A stretch of DNA of 64,000 nt from positions 3,612,530 through 3,676,529 of the forward strand of contig CM039199.1 of NCBI GenBank assembly GCA_008360975.2, in the 5' to 3' direction. The position numbers and the translations under genes were made by a program. Below are positions 13,954 to 28,230 of the stretch, in pieces; position 1 is the first letter of the stretch, and every line of letters begins with the position of its first letter. The notes beneath the pieces are model-generated. The model saw nothing but the letters and a program-made list of their open reading frames with translations. It ran no database searches and had not been told where the DNA came from. The DNA comes from Lichenostomus cassidix (Eukaryota > Chordata > Aves > Passeriformes > Meliphagidae).

Positions 13954-15911
13954 GAAACACAGAAGACCAAAGCCAACACCCAGAATTAGGAATGTAGAAA
14001 TAATTTTCTCCTCATTTGTTTTTCTCCTGGGGGATTCTTGTTTAGATCCATTTTGACATGATTGTTTGGAATTTAATGCTAGTAAGAAAAAATTTAATTG
14101 CAATCATGATACTCCCTCTGAAATCATAATGGATACCTGTAAATAATTTGAAAGGAACAATCATTTTTGCTGCACCTTGTCATAAAGGAAACCAGTGAAG
14201 GAAGAACCATGCATTCACTGGTGTTGATAATTCATGTTCCAGAGAGGTGCTCATTCTATACCAGAAGGCCCTGGACTAGATTGCATCCTCAGTAGTGTTA
14301 ATTTACATTCCAGGCTTCCTAAGACTGGATTTGGGACATCTTCCAGCAAGTGAAGAGATTCCCTGTGGTCACTTTGCAGGGGTACACAGTGATTATTTTT
14401 CTTTCTCTTTCCCTGTTCTGAAGAGACTTGGGTTACTCCAGGTATGCTACCAATTCCCGTTCATTTCTCTTTTACCATCTGTTTCTGGTAAATTTTGTGT
14501 GTTCCAGACACTTTGGGTTTTTATTACCCAGCATTAATGGGACTATCTGGGAGTCTTTCCCTGCCTATTCTCCCCTTTCTTTCCATCCTGAGCAAGCAGT
14601 AGTGGAAAGAGAGAAGAATGATGCTGTTATCCACAGGATGCCTTGATTTACCATCACTTACTTAATAGAATCTGCATCAACACATCCTGATGTACTATAG
14701 CAGCAGTTATTAATGCAGTGGTTGTATTCCAACAAGTTTATCTATTCATGAAGTATTTTTGATTGCCCCTCAATTTTGTTGCTCATAGTCATAGTCTACA
14801 ACCTTCCCACAACACGGGAGCTTCTTTGCTTTTACAGGGTGATGCATGAAGTGGAAAAGTGGAATCATCATTATTAACACAGAGAAGACCTAAGGAAATC
14901 TTTCTTTTTCACAGTACTCAAGCCAGGATATCTTTGAGACAGAAATCAACTCCATGGCATGGTTCTCTGTACTATGAAAGGATGGTAAAAGAATTATTAG
15001 CCCAACAGAAAAATATAATACGAAAAAGAGAGGTGATGTGAGACAAGGCAACACGGCTACTGGGTCCACACAAGTGCTGAGAAAAGGCTGGGATATCCAG
15101 CTCACAGATGGAACATCAGCCACTGAAGGTGACCTCGCAGGCAATGCAGCTTTGTTTTAACACTTAGGAAGGAATCTACAGAGCTGTTCATATCCTTGTG
15201 CTGGCTGGAAGAAAGAGGGCCCAGTAAAGCAGGGGTCAGTCAGGGGTACTAGGGATGAACTTAGAAAAACAAATGCAAATTAAATACATTAAAAGCTTCT
15301 TCCTATATGTAACCTTACTGCCAGAGTACAGGGCAGAGCTGGCCCACTGAGTGTCTGGGCTTCAGCTGGCAGCCCATGCACCAAACCTCTCCATCTGCTC
15401 ACAAAGAAAAGGAACACTCCAAGCCAGAGCAAGAAGTGCCTCTGGGATTCAGATCTGATGGAACTTCAGCAAGACTTTGAAATCACTGCAGCATTTTAGG
15501 TTCTGAAGAAGCTGCTGCTGATGCCACAACAGACATCTTCATCTTTCAGTAAAACTAGTGTGCAGACAGCCAGTGGAGCTGTCACATTTAGCAAAAAAAT
15601 AAAAGTAAAAAGAAACAAATAAAAGGAAAAGGTATGGTTACATTTATGTGGTGAAGACAGCCCATACAGTAATTCAATTCCAGCTTCCCTTCACTGGAAG
15701 TCTACAAGACCCCACTAAACTGAAACACTGCCATCACAGAGCTTTACCCTGAAAGAAAGTGTGCAGAGAGCTGCTGGTATGACAGCAGATTTCTCCTGGC
15801 ATTTTGTTTTGATAGTTTGTGTATTTAGTGACAGACCTGACAGCTCTTCCTCAAGAAGTTTGCACATAACAATGCAGAAAGGCAGGAGTAAAATTTACTG
15901 TTTGTTACAGA

Positions 15912-15950
15912 TTTCTGTTTGGGGGTTTTTTGTTTGGTTTTTTTTTTCTG
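15912..15950. repeat. T/G-rich low-complexity tract
   Basis: Runs of T interrupted by GG (GGGGGTTTTTTGTTTGG, then ten T). Low complexity only. Confidence 0.6.
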
Positions 15951-18489
15951 CTTACAATAAGAAGCTACTTCACAAAGGCAATTTTAAGCTGTAAAGTCCA
16001 TGCATTTAACTCCAAAAAGCACAGTTAGTATTGCAAGGCTCTTAATTCTTCTGTGGGAAGTCACAGAGAGGATGCATCTGGTATGGGTGACAATGATTCC
16101 TTACCCTCAATAGTCACAGCATTCCAGACTTCCAAATCCCTCACCACTGCTCAGCAATAGGATTCTCTTAACATTAAGTACTGACATCAGTGCAGTTTTG
16201 CTATAAAGTGAAAAGCACAATTTACACAGCAAGAAATACTGATCATTCTTTAAAAAATCCTGCAAGTCTAAGAAATGACATTTAATTAGATGGGCAGAGG
16301 GAAGGCAGAAGTAGTAGTCTGCACTGGGAGAAGAGATCAGAGAATTCCTACACGGGACAGGGAATAAGGACAGTATGAGGACAGTTGTTGTCTTTTTGCT
16401 ATTCAAATGGAAAGGGGAGTGGGCAGTAGGGAAAAAGGTCAGCAAAGAGGAACTGCCTGGAAAATAAAAGCTCTAGAGGTTGTGCTGGGGTTATGTGTGA
16501 TTCCCTGGTCAGAAGGACTCTGCCCTTCAGAGGAGAAGTGAATTAGGACAAAAGTAGAAAGGGAAGTCATAGTTTCCTCTGAAGGCTGAGGCAGAAATGG
16601 TCCTCTTTTGCTACACAAGGAGCACAGGACTAGCAAGAGTTCCTCACCCAGGCACAATGCAAAGGTTTACAGAAGACATGCTGTGGGAGCTAATCAGGGG
16701 TTTGCTAAAATATGCATGTGCACTAAATAAAATATCAAGTGGTATAAATACATCACTGTCCCAATTCATTCTGCCCTGTCAGGAAAGCACCACAAGGTCC
16801 TTTCAGCTATACAGCTTCACAAGGGCTTTTTTCTGCATGGCACTGACAGCTCTTTGACTCCTGACAGCCACATGTCAGACATCAATCACATTTTGGTGTT
16901 TCTTTGCACATGTAAAGTCCTAGGATTGCTTCTGAGTTTATACTATTTTGTAGCTCTTTGCTTTTAAATTTACCATTATGAGCCAAACGTGCAGACTCTA
17001 GCTGTAAAAATCCCTTCAGTTCTCTGGTTTCCATGCAGTGGGCTTACCAAAGCACCATGACAGCTCTGCAGGGGGTTTAGTTGTGTCTCTTACCAGCTGA
17101 AGGTCAATACACATTAAATAACAGCAGGTGCAAATGTACAGCTGCTCCATTCACCTCTGTTCCAGGGCTTGTGCCATCACAGTCCCTGACACACAGGTGG
17201 GATTCACCTGTCCTGTGCAGCCTGCCAAGCAGCCTCTGGGAGCCACAGCTACTGACACATCCCATCAGTTCTTTTTGCAGTCCCCTCTTGTAGAGAAGGG
17301 CCAAAGCAAGACTAAATCAGCTCTTACAGATCCCTCTTGGGCACAGCTGCCACATGTCCAGCTTTTTACAGTCCTTCCCCCTTCTCCAGCCTCCTTGGAG
17401 CACTTTCTGTGCCCTGCCTGGGGGCACCTCTCTCTTGCCAGGCAGGAGACAAGTGCTAATACATCCTCTCTGCAGAAAGCTCTCCTTTCCCCAGGATAGA
17501 AAGTATGGTGAGTTAACAGTTCACTTCCACCAGGATCCTTTAGAATTTTTCAAGCACAGGTTATTTTAGGGTTTGAAGCCAATTATTGTTTAGTTTCATT
17601 TATGGTGTCTGGAAAGATCTAGGCAGAACTGCACCCTCAGCACACACTGTACTCTTTCTCTGATGCTGTGCCTTCTTTGGCCACTTGAGATTCCAGCAAA
17701 GTCCAGAGATCTCTGACATGATGTTTTAGCCCTGGCCACCATCTATCCCTTAGGACCAACAGACTTCTATTCACACAGAGTGACACTTAGGCATGTTTTC
17801 ATAAATTTATAGGGGCAGAATGGCAGCTTTCGATCATTTTCACATAAACTCCATCCCTGTGAAGCACTTCCTCCTCAAGGACATCCCAAAGTGCCTGTCC
17901 TTGCAGGAGGAGGGGGAAGGATCTGAGTTCAGATTAAGATGACTCAGCTCTTTCTTGCTAGAAATTGCTGTCAGAGCCCATTTATGATTTATGAACTGTG
18001 TCAGTTTTACTTGTATGATGAATTTAAGTCCATAAGATCAATAATATATGGAGATAAAAACCCCACTGAAATGGGTCAGTGTTTGTAGGACTACTAATAC
18101 AGCTGGTAGAAAAAACTGAAAAATCTCAAGATAATGCATTACTTTTCTGTAACTCCACCTTGTTAGTTTGGACAATACAGTCCTAGTTCTTAAATATCTG
18201 CAGAAATGTCATTCACCAGGAGAAGTGGCTGCTTTGATTCACTTTGATGCACTGTCATCTGACTTCTCCAAGGCAGAAACATGATGCAGGGTAAGCTGCA
18301 AATTGACTCAAGGCTCTATCTAAACTGCAAGTTTCAGATTGGAAAAAACAAGAAAAAGGTGCTTAAATAGTCAGGAATTAATTTTGTTGCATGGTGGCCA
18401 TGCAGTTTGACATACTGATTAGATGAAGGCAAAAGCAAGTCCTGCAAGGTGCCAGGCAAAATCTCCTGGATGTGACCATTTACAAATCT

Positions 18490-18540
18490 TAAAAAAAAAA
18501 AACAAACCAAAAACCCCAAAACTCAAACCAACCAAAACTA
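18490..18540. repeat. A-rich low-complexity tract
   Basis: Twelve A followed by CAAACC/CCAAAA variants. Could be the degenerate tail of an old retroelement, but no body is recognisable beside it. Confidence 0.6.
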
Positions 18541-18993
18541 GGGCTGTATTACAAAAATACAGCCCAATGCTGGACACTGTGTAGGTTACCCAGATCCAGA
18601 GCATGTGAAGAACCAATACCTCTGGCTGTACTCACACCTCAGTAACTCAGAGAAAAGAAAGTTTCAAGAACATTTGACATCTCAAAGATTCCTGTGAAAT
18701 AACTCCAGTTTGTAGCAAATCAGCTTTGCACAGCTCTATACACTCAGGCTGGGCCTGTATTACATTTGCATGAAGCACATCTGTCTCCAAATTGCCCTTC
18801 ACAGCACAGCTGGCACTTGCTGCACCAGCAATACCTGAATATCTTTTCTAGACTGTGATGCCTCCTCACTTTGTTCAGCTTTCCTGCTAAATAAATTGCA
18901 AAGGGAAGGATCTCTCACTTTTGATTTCTCTGCAGGTATGCTCTGAACTCTTTTCATTATTGTAACTAAATTCTAGAGCTCTGCAAAGTGGCT

Positions 18994-19013
18994 GTCATGC
19001 TTTAAAGCATGAC
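18994..19013. repeat. Perfect 20-bp palindrome
   Basis: GTCATGCTTTAAAGCATGAC equals its own reverse complement. Isolated in otherwise unique sequence. Confidence 0.85.
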
Positions 19014-22000
19014 GACAAACCTGTACTGACTTTACTTCTGAATCACTTCATCTCAGCTGTTATTGCTTCTGGCTACATCAAAGTTAGGGTAGAAGCACCC
19101 CCCCAGAGGGACACCTTGGCTCAGCTTCTAGGACTCTGCCAAACCCACAGCCAAACTCATTGATGCTGGGCTGCCAGAGAGACTGCAAGAGGTGGAAGGC
19201 ACTGCAGAATTCCCCCAAAACACCTCTGAGCTCAGTGTACAAACCTGCAGTTTCAGTGTCAGAACAAGCCCTGGCCAATGCTGTGCAAACAGCAGAGGCA
19301 CTATTACTGTCATACTGTTACAGCTTTATGACTGGAGTAGACAGAAATGGTACATTCAGCCTGTAGGAGCCATTGGAGGCCTTGTGCCCCAAACTGGCCT
19401 GACTGGTGTCAGCTGGTCATTGCTGAGCAGCACCTGGGCATGGAGAGCAGAAGAATTTCACTTCGGCTTAGGAAATCCTGCAACCACTGGAATCAACAGC
19501 ACCAATGACTTCCATGGATGCTGATGCCAAGTGCTTTGAGCTGTCACACTCTCCCACCCCATTTAGACCAGTTGGAAGGGTATTTTATTTCTTTGCCCTT
19601 TTGTTCCTAAACATCTGAATCCAGAGCCACAACCTGCATTATATGAATGTAAAACATGCCTTGTGTTCATCAGAACTGGCTCAAGTTGGCTTTTAGCAGA
19701 GATTTAGATACAAGCCTACCACCAGCTACCCAGCTGAGTCCTCTTCTGAGCTCTGAGGCTAATTTCTGAAACCACTGAGAGGATTTTATCCAGGGTCTAT
19801 TAGCCATTGTACAGCAGGAGGTACATTATCATGGAACAACAACTTGCAAGGAAATGACTCAGATTTACAGTGCAACTGAACAGAGTGGGAAATTAAGTAG
19901 TCCCAGGTGTAGCCTGAGTAAGTTCCTTGTAACAGAAAGCAAAACTGAGTGAAAACTAAGCCAGAATGCCTCCAGGAAGGTGTGCATGTCTCTCACTCAT
20001 TTTCATGTTTAATATTAAGAACTGTTGTTTTATCCAAATTTTTACCCTAGTCCTATGGGTATACAACAAATAGGCTTTAACACACTATATACATGGATAG
20101 AAATATAAATGCATTTGCAACTGATATTGTGCAGATATAGAAAATTACAACCCTCTAAGTGAACAATTCTCTACCAAAATATTTATGTGCTGTTGTTTGT
20201 AGGTTTTTACTACTGTGAAATATTACTAAGTCTAGAATACACACAGAAACATCACCATGTGTGTGGATCACAGTCCTGCAGTGTCATGAGAACATGATGC
20301 TAAATACTCATGTGTGTTTAAAACTCAGTGAAGTGAGAGGTCTGGGTGACAAACCTCCGGAGCAAAAACCTGCAGGGAAAAAAGAGAAGTAGAGAGGGGG
20401 TGGAAAGATTAAGAGACACCCACAAGCTGTAGTGTAGCAGTCAAAATAAAATGAATATAAAAAGGGAACAATATCAAGCATGTACAGCATTGTGCACTGA
20501 AGATTGCATTACATGGCTGAGCAAATACAGTGAAATACTGCCAAGAGCTCTTTATCCTTCCTGTAGTGCCATCAGCATCCTTGAGTAACATTCAGGTGGA
20601 GATCCCTGCCTGTGGGAGAAAGCAGCAGGAGCACCTGTACTGTGACACTGCTTTGGGGAGCTGCTGCTCTCAGCCCAGGCACAGAGGGGAAGTCTGAGTG
20701 TTGCTTTCCTTTTCCACCTCACAGAACTCACTTGTGATTCCTAAACTGGTGCAGATCTGGGCATACCCTGCACTGGCAGGAGAGCCAGCAGCACTTATAT
20801 CTGCTTGCCTACAATCATCCCAAAAGCAAGTCTCTTTACTGTATAACATCCAAGTTTTGAGAGCTTCATCTGTGAAAAAAATACCCTCCTGGTCAAAGCA
20901 GACTGACTAAACCCCAGGAGCATGGAACCAGAGTGCCTCAGTGCAAAGGCATAATCCCTTGACTTCTTGGTACAAGGCAAAATGAGGCCCAAATGTCTCT
21001 TTCTATAAAGGAAAACTGGGAACTGGGCAAACCTGCTGTGTCCCTATCAGATGGGAGACCTCCCCCCAGGGCCAGGGAAGGCAGGCAAGAACACACAGAG
21101 CCTCTTCATTCAAACTCATGTTCTCCCATCAGGAACGAAGGCTCCCTCCACAGGAAGATGCAGCTTCAAAGCCCAGAATGGCACGAGCCAAGACCACAAC
21201 AGCTGTGTGTGACAGTCACAGAGGTCCCAAAAAGGGCCTCAGGGCTCCCAGTGGATTTGTGGAGATGCCCACTGAGGGATGAGGTGGTATTGCACCTGCT
21301 TTAGGGCACAGATTTTTTTCCCCAGTGTCTTTGCATTTCTAAAGCCAAATTCTTTAAGTGGGCTAGTTCTCGCTGTTGCTATTACAATATAATTTGCATA
21401 CAAACCATTAAAAACAAACCCATTACAAGCTATTTACATACATAATACATGAAATTCCTCAATTGCATCTTCACGACCTTGATTGTTATCTGTCCTGCTT
21501 CTCTTAGAGAATTTGAATTTGTAGAGCAATATTTTTCATCCTCCAACTATTTTTCCCTGCCTAATCCTAAAGCACTAATGCATCTGGGGTCCAACAAGTA
21601 GTTGACATGTGCACTGAAACAAATTTACCCGAGGTAAAATCAAAAATTTCGATCTGCACATCATGTAGAATCTCATCTGCAGTGCCAACTACATAACAAA
21701 GTTAAATACAACAGAGACATCTCTTTTCCAAGTCTGTGTTCCAAACCTCACTGCACTCGCTGCTCCAATTGTACATGCAAGGCAGCGAGCAAACCCTGCA
21801 CAATTATCCTCTGGAAATAAGCTCAGTTGTGTTTAGAGCAAAGGAAAGTACCTCTGGGATGAACATCCTTAGCTGGATGGAGGAGCAATGCCTCTGTATA
21901 TGAGTAGTGAGAGTGGCTGTGAAAAGACACCTGATTTGTAATGTGATTGTGTTTGTGAAAATGCTCACTGCAACTGCTGCTTATGTGTGCTGACCCCTTA

Positions 22001-25000
22001 AATGCAATTACTGACTATGATTACAGCTCAGATTGGTAATATTTTGTGTTCAGCCTTCAGGGAAATAGTCAAGAACAGAAAACTAGTTGGAATTGTGTCT
22101 TCTTACCGAAGCTGAAAAGTAGTCTGCTTCAGGGTGACATAAAATGCTTTTTTACATCAACTAACTCACCAAGGGAAATTTGGGAGGCAAAAAACTTAAC
22201 AGGCATTGAGGAAAAACAGTAGATCTATACAGGCAAAAATAAATCTTTCTTGAGTAACCAGAACAGTGTCTAGGCCAGACAAACCCACCACAGTTTTTCT
22301 TTTCACTGGGGCAAAATTAGATTCTTTTGCAGAAGAACTGAGCAAGCCCATTCACACTGAGGGTTCCCTTACAGATGGAGCATTGTTTGGATCCCAGCAG
22401 TTGCATCTGCTCTTAGCTTCATCAAGGCTGCAGCAGGGAGCATCCACATCTGTCACTAGGGCATAACAGTGTCTTGGAGAAACCCTCCTTTAGGTAAAGT
22501 TCCAGATGGACCTTATTCCCTGCCAGCCTGCAACGAGCTGTGGTGATGCAAACACCATTACACACACAGGGCTGCACCTCCCAAGAGTAGTGATGAACAT
22601 GAACATTGCTGATTTACATACAGGGAAGTCCCAGAGAGCCTCTGGCAGAACTCCCCTGTGTCTCTTTTGAGATTGTTTTGCTTTAAATGTGATACACCAA
22701 ACAGCCTCCTGCCTTGCCTCTGCCAATTGGGATCCTCCAGAGATGCCAACATTTAAAGCAACAGTAAGCAGCCAAAAAGCACAGAGCCTGATTCAAAGAC
22801 ATGCCCCTGTGGTATCACAGGTGTTTTATCCCATTCTGATGCTTTGTTGGAAGTCACAGAACTTCCCCATCACAGGGAAGACAAAGGCCTTGCTCAGGAC
22901 TCTGATAACAACTCCTCACATGTGGTTCCCAGAACACTAATGCTGTCAGTGAAAGTCTGAAGTGGTTCTGTGTCCAACATTTAGCCTGTCAGATTAATGA
23001 CACATTTAATTCTCTGAAACTCTTAGGAGGCAACAAGGACTAACTTACAAATAGGCACAATGGGAGTTAATTTCTGCAGCATGGAAATATCACCTCAAAT
23101 TGCAGTTCCACACACAGTGCAGGTATTCTCAAATGCTTGGGTTTGCTCATCATGGCAAAGTATCTACATATGGCAGATAAGAAGCAGCTGAAAGGGAAGA
23201 ACTTGGCTACTCACAAGCTTTGCAAGTCAGGGCAGTGGTACAAAATGAGGATACCTAGATAATTAATTTCCTTTTCACAGTTTGGAGCAGCCCAATTCCA
23301 AAGAAAGAACTCCTCCTAAAAAACTGCTGCCAAGAAACCTTGAGTGAATCAGCCTCAGACACATCCTGTCCAGGGTACAAGACATATTCTGACAGAAGCT
23401 CTAAAACCCACATTGTTAATGGCAGAAAATGAGGCTTTATTGAAGTCTTTTTCCATTGGTCTCTCCCTCAGAGACTTTCTCCTGTGTCCCAAGGCATTTC
23501 CTACTAGATGACCATTATAAGCACTGTAAAAATCACTGAGAAAACCCAGCAGGAACTCCTTGGACCACATCTTTCAGATGTTTAAAGCAGCCTAGTTTAG
23601 CTTGGAATCCAATATTCACTATGCCCTGGCAGGATGGATGGTGCCACTCTAAAACATCAATAGTACAGTCTCTCTGTCATTTAAGCAATTACTTCATCCC
23701 TTGCTACTGTCTGGAAAACAAATCCTTCAGCAAGGATGGACCTGAGCTTTGTGCTGTATCAGTCAGGACTTTAATTCTGTTGTTTTCTCCCTCAGACTTT
23801 ACCTTGCTGCTCTGCATATCACAGCCAAGGTTTATCCCAGAGGTCATTGTTTTAATCAGTATTTTAAAGTCTCTGTGAATGGAAAACACTACATCAAGTG
23901 TCAGGGCTTTTTCCTCTCTTGTTTTTTTCTTCTTTTTTAATAAACTGATGTTCTGTGTCTTTAATAGCTTTAGTTCTCACCAGTGCTCAATTCTTACTGA
24001 TTTGTTAAGTCTAATTAGTCAGTATTCAAATGTGCCATGCATTAATTTGGCCACTGCTCAAATCCCACACAGATTTCATAGGAAAATGGATTATTTGAAT
24101 TTTAAACACAGTCTGTTCCACCAATTCTGACATACTAAGCAAGCTCACAAGCCATTAGGGCCATAAAACACCAGTTGACCTAACAACCTGCAACAGTAGG
24201 GAGTGAGCAGAGCTATTTATGTCATTAGCTGATGCTTTGTAGTGAGAGCTACACACACACTGATGCTTTATCCTTTGGTTTCTCTGAGATTTGGGTGAAG
24301 CTCAGATCCTCACCTCCTTCAGCCTCAGCACAGAACTGCTGGCCATCAGACACAGAGGCAAAGCCTCAAGATTCCCCAGTGCTAGGACTCACTCCAGCCT
24401 TCTCCGACTGCAGCCACAGATCATCCTGCCTGCTTCACCTGTTTAATATGATAATTCAGTCATTTTAGCTAATGGGCTTTAAATACATCTTTTAGGGTAG
24501 TCTAGACAACTCCTTAGCATTGTCATCAGAGCAAGGAGGGATCTTCTGTATGTCTGTGCCAATTGGTGTTGGAGAAAAGGCAGAGGGTGGTCAGAGCTCA
24601 GGGTAATCAGAGTTAAAGCCAAGCCTAAGCCCCCATTTCTCCTCTCACTGGTGGGTGCTGCTGTCGAGTTTGCCAAGGGTTTTTGCCTCCACTTAGAACA
24701 TTCAAATTCTCCTTTTAGAGCAGAGGGAACAGTTGGATACACCAGCCTTTCCAGGTTCCCCCACTGCCTCTGGCACACAAATCTGTGGCTATTAGCTTGT
24801 CTAGACAGGGATGTTCTGGTGGTAGCTGGGCTATTGATGTTAGCATAGGAAAAGAAAAGTGCATTTGAACATAAGAATTAAAGTCTGCTCTGCCTCTGCT
24901 CTGCACTGCACTTCAGTGGCCCAGCACAGCCACTGTCCCTTCAGCCAGTCTAGACAAGGCCACAGGGACTCTGGGATCAGGGTTGAGCACTCAGCATATA

Positions 25001-28000
25001 TTTCCCAGAACTCAAAGAGCTTTGTTGTAATTCAGCATGACAGCACCTTCCAAACACAGCAACCTGTGAAATAAGTGTTTCAGGGTTCAAATCAGGGTTA
25101 GCCTGACTCTCTTGGCAACATTTCCTCCTCCAAGTTAAGTGCAGAAGTTACAAGAGAAAAGCAAATCCACCCAAACCATGGCAACAATCCAGGACAACGA
25201 TGATTAATAAAATCACCTTAAGGTGAAAAAACACAGGACTGTTGAGATCTCAGTAAATAACAAACTCTGCAATTCCACCACTTAAGGTTCCATAAGGCAG
25301 CGGTGTTCAGAAATGTGATAGTATCCTCACACTGGACAACAACAAATGAAAGGGAACCCTCCAGCTCTGCCTCTCTACACAAGGTCAGAACAAAACAAAG
25401 GACAAGAGTGAAGTGGGGTTGTTTTGGCTGCCAGAGGTTTAAGCATCACTGACTTGGTACTTCTCAAAATGAACGTGGGACCAGGCAGAGAAGGGACTTG
25501 GCAAATCACCCACAGAACCTCTCACAACACTGCCCTGGCAATGGGATCAGTTCCAACCATCAGCGTGAGATGAAAACTGATGAACTTCTTCAGGTTCTAC
25601 AGACCCAGAGATGAGCAAACAAAAGGATTTCTATTTTAGTCTAATAGTGAAATTGCACATACATATGAGAAACTGGGAGGTGGGAGAGAGAAATTTTCAG
25701 CATAGGGAGGAGGAGAGACAGATTTGCTTTGGAATAAATGAGGTTTTTCAGGTGCACAGAAAGAGCATGTAGCTTTTGACTGACGAGCTCTCCAGCCCAA
25801 ATTATATATTTTATTTTGCCTTTGTAATATGCAAGACTTATACAATTCTTAATTTTTTCCCCCCATTTCAAACTTTATATTTCCTAAGTAAAAGTCAGTT
25901 TTTCAACTGGTAGTCTTAGAACAAAATGCTTCGGTATTTTAAAACTGATGTCCATTGTCCTTTTGAGTTAAAACTATTTGCAAACTGCTTCAAAGGCCAG
26001 CATAGCTGGCCAGTGGTGAGCACAGCCACGGTGTTTCTGATTGCAGTCCCAGTCAGTTGGGATTAAGGCACAATGTAGAATGGACACCCTTTGTATTTGT
26101 GTCTGATAACATTTTTTAAGTTATCGAGGAGTTTGAACACTCAATATCTGAGGACACCCATGCAATTCCTGGTTTGGTCTGTCTTAAAATTTCTGGTCAG
26201 CACAACAGGATTAAGAAGCCTGAATTTAAGAGGAGTGTCATAGAATGGCTAAAGGCCCCTGTATTTGAATGAATCCCATTGTGTCTTTACTGACCAGGAT
26301 TTTCCACAACAGCTGTCCTTCCAGCACAGTCTTTATCTGGATATAATTGAGCTGGTAAGGGGCAAAGAAGAACCTGAAGAGCTCTGATCACTGTAGGGGA
26401 GATTAAACTAAAGCTATTGCATCACAGGCCACTGGGTTGTCTTCCCTCAGGTGCTGTATGCAAACACTTCACGGATGAGTGAAAGCCCAACTTTTGCTCA
26501 CGAGGAGAGAAGACACCAAAGGTTTGGTTATTTCCAAGAAACACACAGTGACAAGACAGCAGAGCCTTCACTTTTTTGTGCTGCTGTGCCCAGCCAAGAG
26601 CAGCTTTACATTTATCCAGAAGATGAGACTGGGAGTCACTGAGTTCCTGCACCTTCTAGAGCTCTGTGTTCACTCATCTGTGCACAGGTCAGGCACTACC
26701 ACAGCTTTCCCCTCAGTACCACTCCAAGATCAATTTCCCCATGAACTGTATGGAAAAATTCACCTTTCAGGGCAGAGGAGAGACTTGTGAGAAGTCATTG
26801 GCAGACTGTGAAATGCACAGAGGCCATGGCTGTAAGCAACTGCTCAGGCAGCCCCTAGAGCCCTCGTTGGACACCTCATCAGCCATGGGTGCCTCTCTGC
26901 TGCTGCCAACACCCAACCCTGTGGTGCCACTGCAGCTGTGCCTGAGGAGCAGCTCCTCAGAACCACAATCACACCCACCTTCAGAAATACCAAGTTTTCC
27001 CCTCACTCTCTGCCTGTCAAGAAGCATTTGGGAATGCTGGTACAACCAAAAGGAAAAACATCTTTCCCTTCAGCACAATCCCAGCAGAAGCCTTCTGTGT
27101 CTCCCTCTGAGAAGAATTGGTTTTGTGTTACACTTAACAACTGGGGAACCACACAGTGCAGCAGGCAGGAGGCAACCAGCAACACCCTGCACAAGTCAGA
27201 CACTTCCAAGCTTCCATGCTGTTCCAGTGCTGCAGAGGATCTGCTTCTCAATGCATCCACCATCCAGTCCCCATCTGGGAAGCCTGTGGGAAGCTAAGGC
27301 AGACAGTCAATTTGACTGTCACTCACTCAGATAAACCAGAGCAAAAATGAATCTGGAGCTTAGATTTCTAAACTGCTTTCTCCATTGTCACCAGAACCTA
27401 TTTTTCAAGCAAGACTTGCCAAGGCTTCAAATCTTAATCTTAACCAAACTAATCAATCTAAATGATGAAATTGGAAAAAACAGAAACTGAAGAAATCCTA
27501 TAAAGCCCAAAGCTATTCTAGCAAACAGGCAGATGAGGCCACAGGTACAAGAAATACACTTTGCTGTCTGAAAAGGAAAAAGGATGAGCAATAGAATGTG
27601 TTTTGCAATGGAAGATCAAGTTTCCATTACCCTTGTCATTCAGAGGTCAAAGCCATCAAAAGTCTCCAGCAAAAAGGAGAGAGATGCACCTGTGCTAGCA
27701 GAGAGTGAAGGATGAGGACAAAGACAGAAAACCAGAGAGAGAGAGGCCTTTGACATTCTTCAGGAGAGAAAAGCTTTTTCATGGATTTAAATTAAAACTG
27801 TGCAAAGAGAGTACTTTGCTGGTAAGCAAAGACGGACTGCTGCCATTAGCATGAACAAGCTTGTCTGGCACATTTTGTCTGCGACCCTTTGCTGTGACAG
27901 GGAAGGCAGAACCTTGCCAGATTGTTGTGGCTAAAAAATTATAAATCAGCAGAAGAGAGGTGAAATGAAGTAATTTAAACAATTTTTTTTTAAATCCGCT

Positions 28001-28080
28001 CACCATTAAGGATTCAACACCAACACATATTTCCTTCCAACACATAGAAACAGGAAAAGGTTTCATTTTGCCCAACTTAA

Positions 28081-28230
28081 TGTACTGGGTTTGTGTGGCA
28101 AGGTTTTGGTAGCAGGGTCTACTTCTGTGAGAAGCTGCCAGGGAGTTGCTGTGTCTGATGGAGCCAATGCCAACTGGCTCCAAGAGGGACCCACTGGTGG
28201 CCAAGGCTGAGGCAAACAGCCTCACATTCA
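28081..28230 (+). mobile_element. ERVL-type LTR fragment (passerine family), 5' part
   Basis: Begins TGTACTGGGTTTGTGTGGCA and continues AGGTTTTGGTAGCAGGG, TTCTGTGAGAAGCTGCCAGG, then GATGGAGCCAATGCCAACTG and GCTCCAAGAGGGACCCACTG. From memory this is the start of a solo-LTR family common in zebra finch and other songbirds. The right border is unclear, as similarity fades after the GGCCAAGGCTGAGGC segment. No internal viral genes are present, so this is a degraded LTR remnant. Open frames crossing it, such as 27779-28273 on the minus strand, are not genes. Confidence 0.65.

Larger units (their letters stand above)
1..28080. other. Gene-poor intergenic region (left part)
   Basis: No recognisable coding exon, RNA gene or full mobile element on either strand. 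It holds the 48-bp duplicate pair, three microsatellites or low-complexity tracts, the 13.9 kb hairpin and the 19.0 kb palindrome. Open frames are mostly under 125 codons and unlike known proteins. The longest (26666-27334, plus, 222 codons) overlaps open frames in other phases, so it reflects local composition rather than a clear gene. AT-rich blocks such as 17.9-18.1 kb and 21.35-21.7 kb look like possible conserved non-coding sequence, but conservation cannot be seen here. Confidence 0.6.

Noticed and set aside
26220..26260. CATAGAATGG motif resembling the reverse complement of a CR1 tail
   Set aside because: Only about ten bases match and no CR1 body follows.
26666..27334. 222-codon open frame, the longest in the window
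   Set aside because: Overlapping open frames in other phases and a Ser/Pro/Leu-biased product indicate composition. No domain, signal peptide or family match.
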